Shown here: positions 38,619 to 50,905 of the stretch, piece after piece
Layout: each line of letters begins with the position of its first letter
Position numbering within the stretch: the stretch's first letter is position 1
Assembly: GCA_001574975.1 (NCBI GenBank)
Contig: KQ965750.1
Span: 310,001 to 374,000, forward strand
From: Gonapodya prolifera JEL478
Lineage: Eukaryota; Monoblepharomycota; Monoblepharidomycetes; Monoblepharidales; Gonapodyaceae
Length of the DNA stretch: 64,000 nt
Direction of reading: 5' to 3'
The notes under the pieces: generated by a model
Databases searched by the model: none
What the model was told of the DNA's origin: nothing
Seen by the model: the letters and a program-made list of their open reading frames with translations, nothing else
Made by a program: the position numbers and the translations under genes

Positions 38619-41600
38619 TTGCCTTGCCTGCTGATTGTAATCACAAAGCATGCGGGAAGGCAGCCAGATCAACCAGCTCAATCCGTCTCCGTTACTCTCC
38701 CTACAGAGGTCGAAGTAAGCCGCCCTGGACCAAGAGGTGGGGAATCGCTGATCCATGACTATACGGAAACACATTTTCATTCAAGCATTCTCAAATCCTC
38801 AAATCTGCTCCTCGCGCTGGAATCTCTTCGATCCGCACCCCCCGCCAGCAAGTCATCGCGCGAACCAGGAAGCGTCACAGTACAGGATCTTCTTTGGGAG
38901 AGCCCTTCAAGAACGATCGAGCTTGCACTGCTCTCCGATCGGTCATTGATCCCTGCTACTATCGGTTCGCAAGCGATGAAACCCCTCGACAGTCACAGCC
39001 CATGGGTTACAACCTTCGATAACATATTGTTGGTGGTCCAATTTGCGAACTTGATCTTCATCCCGGTCGCTGTTGCATGGACATGCGAGATGTTAACACC
39101 AACCGTCCTGACACTTTTCTACCTAGGGTAAGTTCCAACTTTTCACTCGTCGCTCCGCTTTTAGTATGTCACTTGCTCTGGAACTGTTAGCGATTTAGTT
39201 GGTCTGCTGGATTGTTCACTGGATATGACAAAGTCGTACCACGGAGACTTCGGACAGCTCATCACAGATTTGACACAAAGTGAGTTTTGAGTACGTACTT
39301 AATTCACATAGAATCGCTCAACAACTCCCACTAAGTCCGCAGCCACTTTCTAATGCAAAGGCGGGGCTTCCTGACACTCGTTTCTTCGATTCCATGGGAC
39401 GCTATTCCCCTTATACACCAACAAGCTGTGACGCATGATACTGGATGTCGGCCACTCGGGTGTGTATGCTTCCTTGCGCAGATCTCTTGGCTTCCCACAA
39501 TTGAGCTGTCCATGCCCCAGTGGCTTGGACCCATTTCGCCTGTGGGCTCTTTTTCGCCTCCTTCGCTTTGTACCAATGAGCAAACTGGTCACCTTCTGTC
39601 TATCTGTGAAACTCTCGAGGTTTCATGTGAGCACATCTCTGTTGGTTCTGAGGGAGGGGGCTAATTCAATTCACGTCTTGTTCAGACCACAGTCGTACGA
39701 CTTACTAAATGTCTCCTTCTCATAGTACTTTTCTCTCATCTTAGCGGATGCGCTTTCTGGTTTATCTCAGCCATGGATGAAGATACGAAGTCCTGGATTA
39801 ACACCAATGGCCTTGGATACGAAGATTCGCAAGGGTTGACGTTTGCCTACCGATATCTCAGATCTCTGTATGCCGCACACAAGGCGACTTTTTTCATATT
39901 CCGAGATGTTTATACCGTTCCGGAGAGGATTTATTGCGTGTTGGGTAAGTGGCTCTCTATCGCAGCTGCATCCAATTTGGCTTAACCTTGGATTTCAGAA
40001 TCCCTTGTGGCTGTGGTGGGTGTATCTGGAACGGTAAATGTGACAACTTAACGGACGGCTATGCGCGTGCAGGTTCTTTTGGGAAGTCTGTTCGCTTCAC
40101 TAACTTCCATCTTTCGGTAAATTAGTTGTGGTGCTAAGGTTTTCTCGTGCACACTTCAGTCATGCTCACATTGCAGACATTATGACCGATCAGAGGTACA
40201 GCAAGACCTCGCAGAGGAACACAAGCGGCGACTGATACGTCTGAGGGAGTATATGCATCAAAAGCGTATGTTCTGACCTTTCAGACGCACAATCATTCTC
40301 TAAAGCCACTTCTGCGCTCCCTCAGATCTCCCACCTTCGATCCAAAAGCGCATTCTGGAGCATGAACAATTCCGGTTTGTTCGAGCTGAAGGCAACGATG
40401 ATGCTGACATGTTCAGGGTGAGTGTGCACCAGAATAATGAGATGTACATCAACAACATGAAAGGTCAACTAGGAACTTCCTCGCGTTCTTCAAGTTGATG
40501 TGTATACCCACTTTTACCTCAAGCTTGTGCAAAATCTTCCTTTATTTAAAGATCTGGACCTTTCTTTTCAGCAATCTATCGTGCTAGCACTTCGTCCTTT
40601 GACAGTCCTCCCTGGTTGGTGCATCTTTCGTGAAGACGATGAAGCCGGCGAGATGTACTTTATCAAGGACGGTGCTGTGGAGGTGCTCAAGGACGGTGTG
40701 GTATTCCTCACTCTTGGAGAGGGTAAATTTTTTGGTGAGACTGACTTGGAAGGTTAATCTGTGAGCGGATTCGTGAGAAAACATCCTTCATGGTCGAAAA
40801 GGTGAAATTGCTCTCGTGGAAAACACAAAGCGAACGGTATGCTTTCTCGTTCGTCTCGACGAACTGAATATGCGCACGACAAACATCTTTATTTAAAAGG
40901 CATCGATTCGTGCCATCACCAGGACAGAACTGGCAGTTTTAACTCGGGATGATTTTGAGGCTCTTCTTGTGAGCCATCCAATTGTTCGGGATCAAATCAC
41001 GAAGCACGTTGAAGTGGAAAAGAAGAGGGACGACAGACGGCGAGCTACGTTGAGGAGGTCGCGAACCCCCTCACCTGCATTCGAGGGTGAGGGACGATAT
41101 CCCGCAAGATATACTGACGATTCCTTCTCTGAAGAGGGGAAACAGTTCCGTGGAGATCAGAGCGGGGTGGAACGCTATTTCCAGGCTTCATATGGTGGAG
41201 ACCCCAGAGGTGCCAGGATTATGAAGTCTGCGATTGTGGATCCACCGATAACGTCTTCGAGTGCAACAGATGAGAGGTCGATGCGTGATCCAATTATGGA
41301 CACCGAAGCCATGGCTGAAGCGTATTATTCCAACGCAATGAAGGCTGGTCCCATGAGTGGCGGGAACCAACGTACCCGTCAAGCTCCCTTAAAGGAGAGC
41401 TCCGACTACTATGGGAATATTCCACAGAGCCGAGAGTCACCAACTGTGAAGTCGCAACCTTCTCGCCTCCACGAACGCGATTTTGACATACAATACGATC
41501 CCAGAGTGCGAAAGGATGCGGACTTGAACGGAAGAGGGCAAAGGTCTCCAGATTCAAGACATCCTCGCTCTCAATCAGACACCACCCCAATGACGTCAAT

Positions 41601-42237
41601 GCGACCACCAGCGACGACAAGCAATTTCTCGCGAGAATGGTCACAAAAGGAGCAAACAGCGAACGCCAACAATTTTTCCCGAGAATGGTCACAAAAGGAG
41701 CCAGCAGCGACAGTGAACAATTTCTTACGAGAATGGTCGCCAAAAGAGCAAGCAGAAACGGTGAATAACTATTCACGAGAATGGTCTCAAAGGGAGGAAG
41801 CCGCGACCGGAAACAACATTTCGCGGGAATGGTCACCAAAGGAACGAACTTTCCAATCTCAGAACGCAAGGCCCGACTTCGATCGTTCACCTTCTTCTGC
41901 TGCTCCAAGGTATTCAATGGAGCTTCCCTTGGACGGACGCAGGAACGAGACAGGATATCCCCCTGTTTCTGCGGAAAAGTATGTCAATCGACCCCCGTAC
42001 CAGCAGCAAAATAATGAAATGAAGTCACCAAGTAGCCCGGTATCATACCCACGCCCGATTATGCCCTACAAACCGTGGAACCAGAGTCAACCAGGTTCAT
42101 CACAAAGTAGCCCACCCACATCGCCACTCAGGAGCCAACTTCCGACTCCTCTCCAAATGCCCTACGTTCATGACGATCACACCTACTCAATGGAACCTAG
42201 ACACCCTTCAGATAAACATTATCCCGAGTACCGCTGA
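38619..42237 (+). CDS. Cyclic-nucleotide-gated/HCN-type channel with abnormal pore filter
   Basis: This multi-exon gene ends at a TGA at 42235-42237; the N-terminal start is unresolved (no early in-frame ATG without an extra intron). Order: PLDSHSPWVTTFDN before S1; S1 (ILLVVQFANLIFIPVAVAW); S2-S3 pieces (DLVGLLDCSLDMTKSYHGDFG; GFLTLVSSIPWDAIPL); S4-like FRLWALFRLLRFVPMSK; pore and S6 (RYLRSLYAAHKATFFIFRDV; ESLVAVVGVSGTVLLGSLF); C-linker (HKRRLIRLREYMHQ); and a cyclic-nucleotide-binding domain (WCIFREDDEAGEMYFIKDG; FGEIALVENTKRTASIRA) that keeps the phosphate-cassette Glu and Arg. The tail is long, Ser/Pro/Gln-rich and holds five 16-residue repeats. Where relatives have TVGYGD or TVGFGD the sequence gives FFIFRD, so canonical K+ selectivity is not expected. 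It may be a modified cation channel or a non-conducting subunit. Confidence 0.75.
41620..41859 (+). repeat. Five tandem 48-bp coding repeats in the channel tail
   Basis: Five in-frame units of exactly 48 bases encode a 16-residue motif, consensus NNFSREWSQKEQAATV, with SREWS nearly invariant (one unit has LREWS). Substitutions fall largely in the linker part and at third codon positions, suggesting the motif is kept by selection while the array is old. It probably serves as a multivalent binding site; the partner is unknown. Confidence 0.85.
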
Positions 42238-42283
42238 TGTTTGTTGAAAGTTTTTGTATTTAAAAAAGATAAATCGAGTCTGA

Positions 42284-42683
42284 CTAAACCTCAGAATCTG
42301 AAACTGCCGTCATGCGCTCCGTCCACCCCTGCTCCCATCTTGCCCTATCGAATCTCTGTTTCTGAGCCCCATTTTGCTTTACAGCCTCCACTTTCTGGCT
42401 CGCCTTTGCCGTATCCGCCTTATTCTTCTCCCCATCAACCTCAATCACACTCTCCTTTGGCCTTAGGTTCAATCCCCACTTCTCGTCAGCCATTTTCGTC
42501 CATGTTGCGCATTTTTTCATCCACCTCTACGTCTGATAAAGCGTCGACGTCAATGGGCTCTTTTGGCAACGTCACATCTGAAGCTGTGCGAGACTTTCCC
42601 ATTCGGTCTTTCTTTTCCACAACAGTCGAGCGTGTGACAGTTGGATCTCGTGCAACCTCCCAACGCAACGGACGTTCGGCCAT
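42284..42683 (-). CDS. Possible small gene or last exons; two overlapping plausible frames
   Basis: Two overlapping minus-strand frames both look protein-like. One starts MAERPLRWEVARDPT (ATG just after a stop, 42683) and ends DVEVDEKMRNMDENG. The other ends at 42284 and holds MADEKWGLNLRPKESVIEVD...RARWEQGWTERMTA. They overlap without an intron, so either one is the tail of the gene at 42550-44754 through an unseen splice, or only one is real. No family was recognised. Confidence 0.3.
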
Positions 42684-44754
42684 TCAAGATTTGGGTTCCA
42701 GCCACACGATTGCCCACAAGCTCAAGAAGATCAACTTGGGTCAAACTTGACACATGATCAATTTTAGAGAAAGATAGTACAGTACGGGTACGTAAACATT
42801 TTAGTCTGCAATTGCCTGCTGGGGTTGGAGCAGGAAATTCCGAAAGTTGTTCAGAGGTAGCGGGAAGGTGCTTCTCCACTCCACGAATGAGAGCAAGAAG
42901 TGCGTCGCGGTTAGTGTTTGAAAGATGTTTGAATGCTACTTCGCGGTTGTGGAGAGCCTTTACATTTTATGAGAGGCGGAAGCATGTAAGCGCTCGAACC
43001 ACAAAAAATTCACCTCAACTTGTTCCTGCTCAGCATCCTTTGATTGAGGGGTCACCTTAGAGGCAACACTTGGCATTTTTCCTTGCAAAGGAGCTTTCGC
43101 TTTCTGCTCTAGCCCCTGCGCTGACACTTTCGGTGGTACAGGTTTGTGGCCGACTGGGATGAATGACAGTGGTTGCGTTCTTGGTAGTGGTTGCGTAATA
43201 GGCGATTTTACCGGTTGCGTATTACAAAAGATCGAAGGTACACCACCTTCATTGGAGATCTCCACCGATTACGTAGCGGCGCCAGGTCGCACGATGATGA
43301 TACGGGGTTTCTTCTCCTTAATGGTGCGAGGTTTGCTCCCCTTAGGACGGGCCCTCTTTCTCTCGGTGGACGTAGTTGATATCTCTCCATCTTCCAACTC
43401 TGACTCCGACGAGTCCGAGGACGACGATTGACTTTCAGAATCGCTGTCGTTATCGTTGGCTGGGAAAGTGCCTACAGTCATTGCGAACTTGGCCAAACCC
43501 AAACTCCTCATCTGTTTCCTTTGCGACTTATTTTTGTTGAGCTTCTGGTTCAAATTGTTAGCAACTTTCGCATGAGCCGGTGGCGCAGATGGTTTAACCC
43601 GAGGGATAGCTTTGATCGGACCCTAAAATAATCATCCCAGCGTCGACGCATCTAATTCTCAAGGAACTCACGGTTTGGTTTAGGATGTTGAGTTCGCTGT
43701 GATTATTTCACTTGGGCTGCGGTACGCTTGACCGCTCTGCCGTCTTTTCCGAGATTTAGCTTCCGCTTGTTCAAACTGGATGCCTGCTTAACACCAGAAG
43801 GTACAGATGCACACAAATGATTGCTTTGACTCGTACCGAATTTATAGTCCAAAATACCCGGGGTGCTGTAGCGTGGGCTGGAGCTCTCCTTTCGGCTCGG
43901 GGTTGTCCTAGGCAGGCCACGACAGTCAAAAATCAGACCTTCCTCTGGAACCCGTTTGCGTGCTTTGCTTTCCGCTGGACGTTGTTTCTTCACAAAGGCA
44001 ACAACGCGACCAGGGATTGCAGTGGCGCCAATCATGGGTGAGGGGACAGGATCTGAAGTCAGACAACGTTCAGCCTGTGAGACAGTGGCAGCGGTCAGTT
44101 GTGGATGCGCTGCGCAAGTACCCGTGGTTTTTTGCTCGCGGACTCCATCGTTGAGTTGGAATTATCCTCTTCCATTACCCTCCTTTTCCTGCGTGGGTTT
44201 CCCGATACTTGGCCGGTGGTTTGCGCTGGCGATGATTTCTTCGATTGTTTTCCCTTGGTATCATTTGCATTTTTAACATCAGGATGCCTCTGATTCTTGG
44301 CTGACTTCTTGCTACTCTGCCCGTTATCAAGACCGGGATAGGCTTGATTCTTCGCTGCGTTCTTTCCACTGTGTTGGGTTTTAACATCATCGGGGTGTCC
44401 AGGAGCCTTCGCAGCATACTGGTAGCCATAGTAGCTTGCATACTGGCTAGCTGCAATCGAAGGCTGCGGAGAGTACGGTTGGAGGTGAGACGTCGCAAGG
44501 TTGGAAAAATACGCAGCGTCGGAGGGATAGCCTGTGTCGGTACCGTAATACTGCTGCAAGTAGCTGGTGTAAGGGTCGTAGTCATAGATTCCATACCCAA
44601 ATGGGGGAGTTGCTTCAGGCTGCTTCTCCGCGCCGGCGGAGTCTCTGGCGGTTATCATTCCTCCGACAGCGGCGGCGGCGGGCACGCCGGGGGGAGGCGG
44701 CTCAATCTCCCTGCGAACGGAAAACGTGAACGCGGGATAGACGTTTTGAGCCAT
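42550..44754 (-). CDS. Unrecognised Lys/Ser-rich, probably nuclear protein
   Basis: From the ATG at 44752-44754 (MAQNVYPAFTFSVRREIEP) the gene runs through a Tyr/Gln-rich stretch (YLQQYYGTDTGYPSDAAY; QYASYYGYQYAAKAPG), a Lys-rich stretch with NLS-like NPRRKRRVMEED and SASKKPRVL, a second exon (PSPMIGATAIPGRVVAFVKK...NKRKLNLGKDGRAVKR), a third with SDSESQSSSSDSSESELEDG and KRARPKGSKPRTIKEKKPRI, and a helical exon (EVAFKHLSNTNRDALLALIR). Tyr-rich low complexity, acidic Ser tracts and several NLS-like clusters suggest an RNA-processing or chromatin factor; this is inference. The 3' end is uncertain (42550, or further to 42284). Confidence 0.5.
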
Positions 44755-44989
44755 CGCGGTTTGCTGGAAGGGAAGGCTCGCGTGTTTGCGTTGACTGCGG
44801 AATTTTGCCAGTCCGCTTGTTCAGCCAACCTATTGAAGAGAAGTCATCCAAAATCAGGGATGAGAAGAATTCGTACCGAGGTGTCATCACTGGGGCCAAA
44901 GGTGTACGTTCACGTGATTGTGAATCTTTCAATGCGCGCTTCTCCCAGCATACGTGTTACAATATGGTTACTTCGCAGGCAAATGCTAC

Positions 44990-47900
44990 CTACTGATCCA
45001 CTGGTTGCCCGCGCAGCCCAGCAGGAGAGGCTAACGGACCACTACGAACAACATTTGGTCCCTCATTCGTATTGTCTCCCCAGTGAAGCACCGACACAAT
45101 TTTTTGCTCCATAGTCGCATCAACAGGTTGAATGTTATGTTTGTGTGATTGATCCTCCTTGTCGTCCTCCCTGTTGGACGACTTGCGTTTTTGCTTTGCA
45201 GAGAACGATTCGAAAACACCCAAGACAGTTGTCACCGCACCAATCACGCCCGAGTAGAACGAGAGGAGCTGAGCTGAGAACGACGTGAGAGAAAGTGCCT
45301 GCGTGTAAATCGCCGAGTAGGAATATGGAGCCAGGGTAAAATCGACCTCAACCACAAGTCCCTTGGCGCTATTGTTGCTGAAGGTTTCGGCATTCAGGAT
45401 ACTTCCGATCGTCGGAGTTGAATCTGATCCAAGATACCCCACGAGTTGCTGACTGCTTTTTGGAGAAACTTGGACAGTTACCGTGGTCAGAGAAATCGAG
45501 ATAATTGTAGGCACGTTGCCTCCACCCAACGCGACGGCGGGGTCCTGCGGGCTTGCATATCCGGTTACGTTACTGGGTCCCTTTTGTGTATATCGAGGCA
45601 GCGTGATCACGTAAGCAACGCCTTGCGCATAGAATGTGCTATCAATTGCAAAGGAGATCGAGTGCATCGTGCCAGAGAGAGAGCACGCTGGGCATTGCCA
45701 TTCCCAGGTGCAGCTTGTGTTACCAAGTGTGCTTGTAACGGTGACATTCCCAGCGCTATTACCGGCTTTGGATTGCAGAAAAGACGTAGACTGAAGGCCC
45801 TCAATATTCGCGACATATGGACTGGGGCCACAACCCGTGGAGGAAATAAACGTGAGCTGAATAGTAATGTTATCTTTTGGAAGAACACTGGGAAGGGAAG
45901 GTGAGAAGACATCAACTCCGACGTTATTGTTCAGGGTAAAGTCAACAAGAGACATGGCAGAAAGACCTTTCTTTGCCCCAACTAGAGTGAAACATTGTTG
46001 GGCGCGCCAAATAAAAGGAACACCTCACCTCCCACCAAGATCATTGCACAAATACTGAAATAACCCCCAAGCGCTGTCTTTGTGTTCCGCACAACTCCAC
46101 CCTCGGGAACATGATGATTTTTCCCAAAGAAAACATCACAATTGTCGAATGCGGTCCACACCCTGCTATTCAATTTCCACGACACCAACGAGAAGAGGGA
46201 AAACACGAACAGAGTCCCCGCAGTGATTTCCAAAACCAATATTCGGTCTGCTGTGGCACGGGATGAAGTAACATCAACAATGAGAGAGGATGCGTCGGTC
46301 ACTTGGACATTAGAAGTCGTTGTTGCGTTCAAATATGAGGAAATCATGGAAGATTGCGTGCTTGACAAGGCTGAAGTTGACGCTATGCCACATGACTGAC
46401 ATGGCGCACAATATGCCTGCCCTGCTGCGGAGTATGTTCCGTTTGGACATGGTTTGCAAGCAGCTTCGCCGAAATTGGGGTTAAAAGTGCCCTGATTGAT
46501 ACATTAGGAGTCGCAAAGGAAACATTTAGGAGTGGACATTACCGCGGTGCAGCTCAGACATGGTGAGTTATAAGACACAGAGCTGGTTCCAGGTGGACAC
46601 TTGGCACAGACTCCTTGACCTTGACCGTCAGTACCTGGCGGGCAGTCCTGGTCCAGAAAATGAAGGCAAAGTAGATGGTGCAAAGACAGATCCTTCCACC
46701 CACAAGAAGTTTGACAACACTGATCTGTGCACTATCAAAACAAAGCAGACCAAACTTGGACTCTTGATCCTAGTAGATTACGATTTCATCAAGTGATCAC
46801 CCAGTGCTTTGATGCGCAGATGTTCTGGAGCTCACGTAGGCCATTCCTTGTATCGTGAGTGAACCTCCAGTGAACAAGCCATTCGCGGCCGAGGATCTAT
46901 CGGTACTTGTTCTGGCGGATATGAACTGCTTATTCGTATCCAAAGAAAACGAACTTATGTCCAGACGACTTCAAGACGAGACTGTGAGAAGAGTTGAAAT
47001 GAAAAATTTGTGACCATTGACAAAGTCACCTAATCGAAGCCCAATCGCTGCCATAAAATATGCCTGCACCAAGAGGATCAATAGCCGATGGACTAGCTGG
47101 CATCACCGGGGCCCTTCCTACGTAAAATTCCTTTGTTCTTAAGACGGTGAGAGACGGCAGCTTCAACTCTTTGGCAATCAGATAGCCCCCGAGTCCTTCC
47201 AAAATAACGTATCCGATGTTTGCAGCTGTCGGATGGGAGATAAAGGCTGCAGATACGGAAGCAGGCAGCGTCAATGCCGCGACTGGCGCTGTGACTCCGT
47301 TGAACCACCCGTTACCCCCAAGTCCTTGCGTGATGTTTCCCCTGATGATTGAAAGCCCGTATAAACTCTTCCGGTCGAACTTGTAAAACACAATGAAATA
47401 GACACTTTGGCCATCTATTGGATCACAGTATGCTCCAATCGTCCTAGCAATAGGATAGGGAGAGGAACCATCACCAATGGAATAGGTATCTGTTGGTACC
47501 TAAGGTGGGACGGGTTATGTTAGAGAAAGGGAATGAGGTTTGGCATTCTCGGAGGTTGCGCGAGCGTAAAAATACCTGCATAATTGTGATGGTGGGTGGC
47601 CAGCCCAAAGAAAAGTCCACGACCAAAGGAAACTCTTGCAAATTTGTGTATACTGTTGGATCCTCCGTCTGTCGCTCAGGCCCGATGATGACGACGGAAT
47701 CATTTCGGTGCCGGTAAAGAACGCGACTGATGCGGCCCTGATTATAGTTGCACGCCTGATCTTTGGAAGTCCAGACCGTACTCTGCGTTCCCCAAGTCGC
47801 TAGTGGGATCCTCGTGATCCCAACGCGATATGCAGTTTTTCCACTGTAGGGAAGGTCGGCACAAACGAATGGTCGATTCAACACGAAGTAGACATAGTCG

Positions 47901-49807
47901 GCGGTAGAGGAAATCCATCCAGCGGTGATTCCGTTTTCCCCTTGCATGAGGAGTTTCGGTCTTGAGTTCAACAAATGGGGTCACACCACTTGCTCTTCTT
48001 TTACAATCGCAGGACTTTTCACGCACGCTTCGTTATTTCCCAGATTCTGAATGTCGATCCGAAATATTTGAGCTGTGAAATTCTTCCCGCGATAGTATCT
48101 GTATACAAGCTGGATTTAACAAAAAGGACCTACCTGGAGCACTGTTCGTTCCAATTAATAGGTTCTTTCGCGAGGTATCTATAGCAGCGGCCTAAATAAG
48201 CGAGTTGGTATTTGGAGAACGCGATCAGTAGTTGGGGCTTATGTGACCAAACCTGAGCACCAGTTATAGACAAGGCAAAGAATGTGCCTGGTTCAGATAC
48301 CACAAACGGTGTAACCACGCGGCTGCTTGACGTATCGAACGTCCAAAATGTGAATCCGTAGTGCGTTGCGTATGGCTTTGAATGTGCAAGTGTTAGTGGT
48401 GACATCAAAGACACTCGTACTGTCCAACATTCTTACATATCTGGGACCGTACGACGAATAGTCAACGCTCCATACCCAAAACCTATTTTGCACTGGGTCC
48501 CATTTCAACGTTTCAAAGCTCCACGTGGTATAGGCCACTTGACTCAGTAGCATTGTACTACCCGCAGCAAACTGGAAGAACAGCGTTCGCGCAGATACGG
48601 CTGCGGCGCCCCCACCTGCTAGTCGCGAGATCAGAACAGTATCAGAACTCCCAGCTGCAACTGACAGCATTCCAGTATCGTCCACGGAAATTGTGTAGGT
48701 AAAATTGGTCCACGTCAGGGATGCATTGCTTACGATGGACGACAATGGAATCCCGTAGACCCATGGTGAATTGCCGTACGGACTTCCTGCGACGACCAAG
48801 TAATTTGCACCGACTGCCGCGACAGCAGACTCGACGCCAAATTCGGTGAACGAAGGCCAAAAGATGGACTGCGCGGACGGGCCAGGGGCGACCGTGAAGT
48901 TGACTTTCAGGATACAACCTGGCATGGGCTGATATTGTGTTCGAGACCAGCCGTTTTGGACCGGGTAGGCCCAGCAGTATCCCGCGTTAGAGCCCTCCGC
49001 GCACGAAGTGATGTAGGTCGTGTATCCGGCCCGAAATGACGTGTTGAAGGCCGGAGATACAAGCGTGAATCCCCCGGGATTGGCGTACGCCGCGTTGGTC
49101 AGTGAAACACCGTAGAATGGCGTCGAAGTCAACGCGTACGACGTCCCGCATAGCCAGACGAAATTGTGGGATGCGTCATAGAGAGCACACCCTACGTCAG
49201 GAGTGGAGGCGGTTCGCACGCCTAGCGTTCCGGCGAAAGTGAACGTGTTGAGGTTGATGCGAAAGATGGCGGCGCTGTTTGAGCCGTAGTCCTAGAAGCA
49301 GGGGAAGTTGAATGAAAGGGAAATCCTTCAACCCAAACGCGTGCTTCTCTTTCCTGCTCACATTGTGCAAGAAGTAGAGAAACGAGGGATCCATCCACAT
49401 CAGTTTTGACTGACAGTAAACGAAACCTGTCCGTTGTTCCGTCAGAAAGATCTCCAACGACATCATTTTCCCACTCGCTCACTTCCGGTATAATTCGTAA
49501 CCGTCTGCTGCATATTAATAATCAATCTTCCACTTGGCCCCGCATCAGTCGTGGCCATTTTCCACACATTGATGAGACTGCTGTTGTACGTTACAAAGTA
49601 AACCAGTTGGCGAGTCGCATCCCAAGTTTTGCACACCGGTGCCGTGTACGGAGGAATCGCCTGCATGAATGGGGTGTTTGTGCTTTGGATGTTGAACGCG
49701 AGTGCCGGTCGCCCGACCAGGCAGAGAAGCACGATCGCGACGATAGTCCACGGTGCGGACCACATCGCGAGGTGTCGCACGTTGGATCCACGCGAAGGGT
49801 CGCGCAT
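44990..49807 (-). CDS. Large secreted/membrane protein with propeller-like ectodomain and GCC2/GCC3 cysteine module
   Basis: This multi-exon minus-strand gene starts at ATG 49805-49807 or at an inner Met near 49762 that opens a strong signal peptide (WTIVAIVLLCLVGRPALA). About 600 residues of repetitive Tyr/Trp/Ser-rich sequence follow (VCKTWDATRQLVYFVTYNSS; GCALYDASHNFVWLCG; GWISSTADYVYFVLNRPF), with spacing that suggests a beta-propeller. Then come Cys-rich ephrin-receptor-like repeats (CPPGTDGQGQGVCAKCPPG; CKPCPNGTYSAAGQAYC). The membrane part has RILVLEITAGTLFVFSLFSL, a block FGKNHHVPEGGVVRNTK-TALGGYFS, a second helix (ICAMILVGGEVFLLFG), another glycosylated domain, and a final helix near LLSFYSGVIGAVTTVLG with a basic tail. 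Membership of one gene rests on consistent frame and theme; some internal introns (46640-47030, 48130-48300) are not fully resolved. Probable surface sensor or adhesin. Confidence 0.6.
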
Positions 49808-50252
49808 CACGTGGTGTGTGTGAATTGTGAGGTCGTTGCTCCTGGCGAAGTGATTCGATCGGGTTGGGGTTGGAACATTCGCCGATCAGATCCCTAAAGT
49901 GGTATTTGCACCGAGGGGAAAAGGAGCTTCGCGATTCATTTTCGGTACAGTCGAGAGCGTTGCGCGTGGGCCTTGCGCAAGAGAGGACGGGGAACACAAC
50001 ATTCGTGGGTGGCCCGATACCGAGATTGAAACAATCCATTCAACTCTCGCAGCCAGCAGATGCATTGCCAACATTCCACAGTATACTTGTAATCTCAAGT
50101 CCTAGATCTCGATATCCCCGGGGCGTCACGTACAGTTTTCAGTCAGTCCTCGATGCAGTAGTCCTTCCCGTCACTCTTCCCAAACCCAGACCCCATCACG
50201 ACCGCGCCTCGCTCTTTGGCACTTCCGCCGCCACCACTCCGCCCTCTGCCTG

Positions 50253-50566
50253 TCATCCTCGTGCGGCGGCCTCCTCGCCCTCCTTGACCATCTCCTTGTA
50301 TCGCTTCTTCCCCTCCGCGATCCGCAACGAATCATCTTCAAGACACCGTTCGGCACGCGTCCATAGCAACCGAGGCGGATCGTCTCGTCAGCGGGTCCAA
50401 ATCCGCAAGGGAACACGCATGAGGACAACTCACAGAACCCCGTCAGCGACATAGTCGCCTCCATCACGCATCCCAAGGCGAGTCCGATCCCAAACGATTT
50501 CGTGTAAAAGGAGCGCGGGAGGCGGGGTTGGGGAGGGGCGTTGACGCGGTACGGCGTAGACGACAT
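50253..50566 (-). CDS. Small single-pass, probably mitochondrial, membrane protein
   Basis: Two exons give about 80 residues. Exon 1 reads MSSTPYRVNAPPQPRLPRSF then YTKSFGIGLALGCVMEATMS and LTGF. After an intron (donor GTGAGT, acceptor GACGAG) exon 2 gives YDPPRLLWTRAERCLED and a basic C-terminal helix (GKKRYKEMVKEGEE). The plan, a basic-aromatic start, one Gly-rich helix ending TGFYD and a charged C-terminal helix, is that of small inner-membrane proteins in mitochondria. I do not recognise the exact family. It is easily missed because it is short and split. Confidence 0.6.
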
Positions 50567-50905
50567 TGGTTGTGGTTGCAATCGAATCGGCGCTGTCTGA
50601 ACTTCGCTTCTTCAAGACCGACACGTATGCACTAGTCGAAATTGCATCCATTAAATTACCCCCATCATTCTACACTCCAAGTCGATCAACGACTGCGACA
50701 AAATAAAAGCACAAACAAGGGCAACATGCACTTGAACAGGGAAATACACCTTTGCTTGCCACCACGCAGCATTGCGTGGGGGCCGTCCAAAACAAAATTA
50801 GCAGCACATGATGTTCAAAACCGGGTGGGTGTTCAGTCTGTTCCCGCCCCTGTCCACACCCTCGTCTCTGTCCCCTTTCTGCCACCCCGCACCTGCACCT
50901 GCGCA

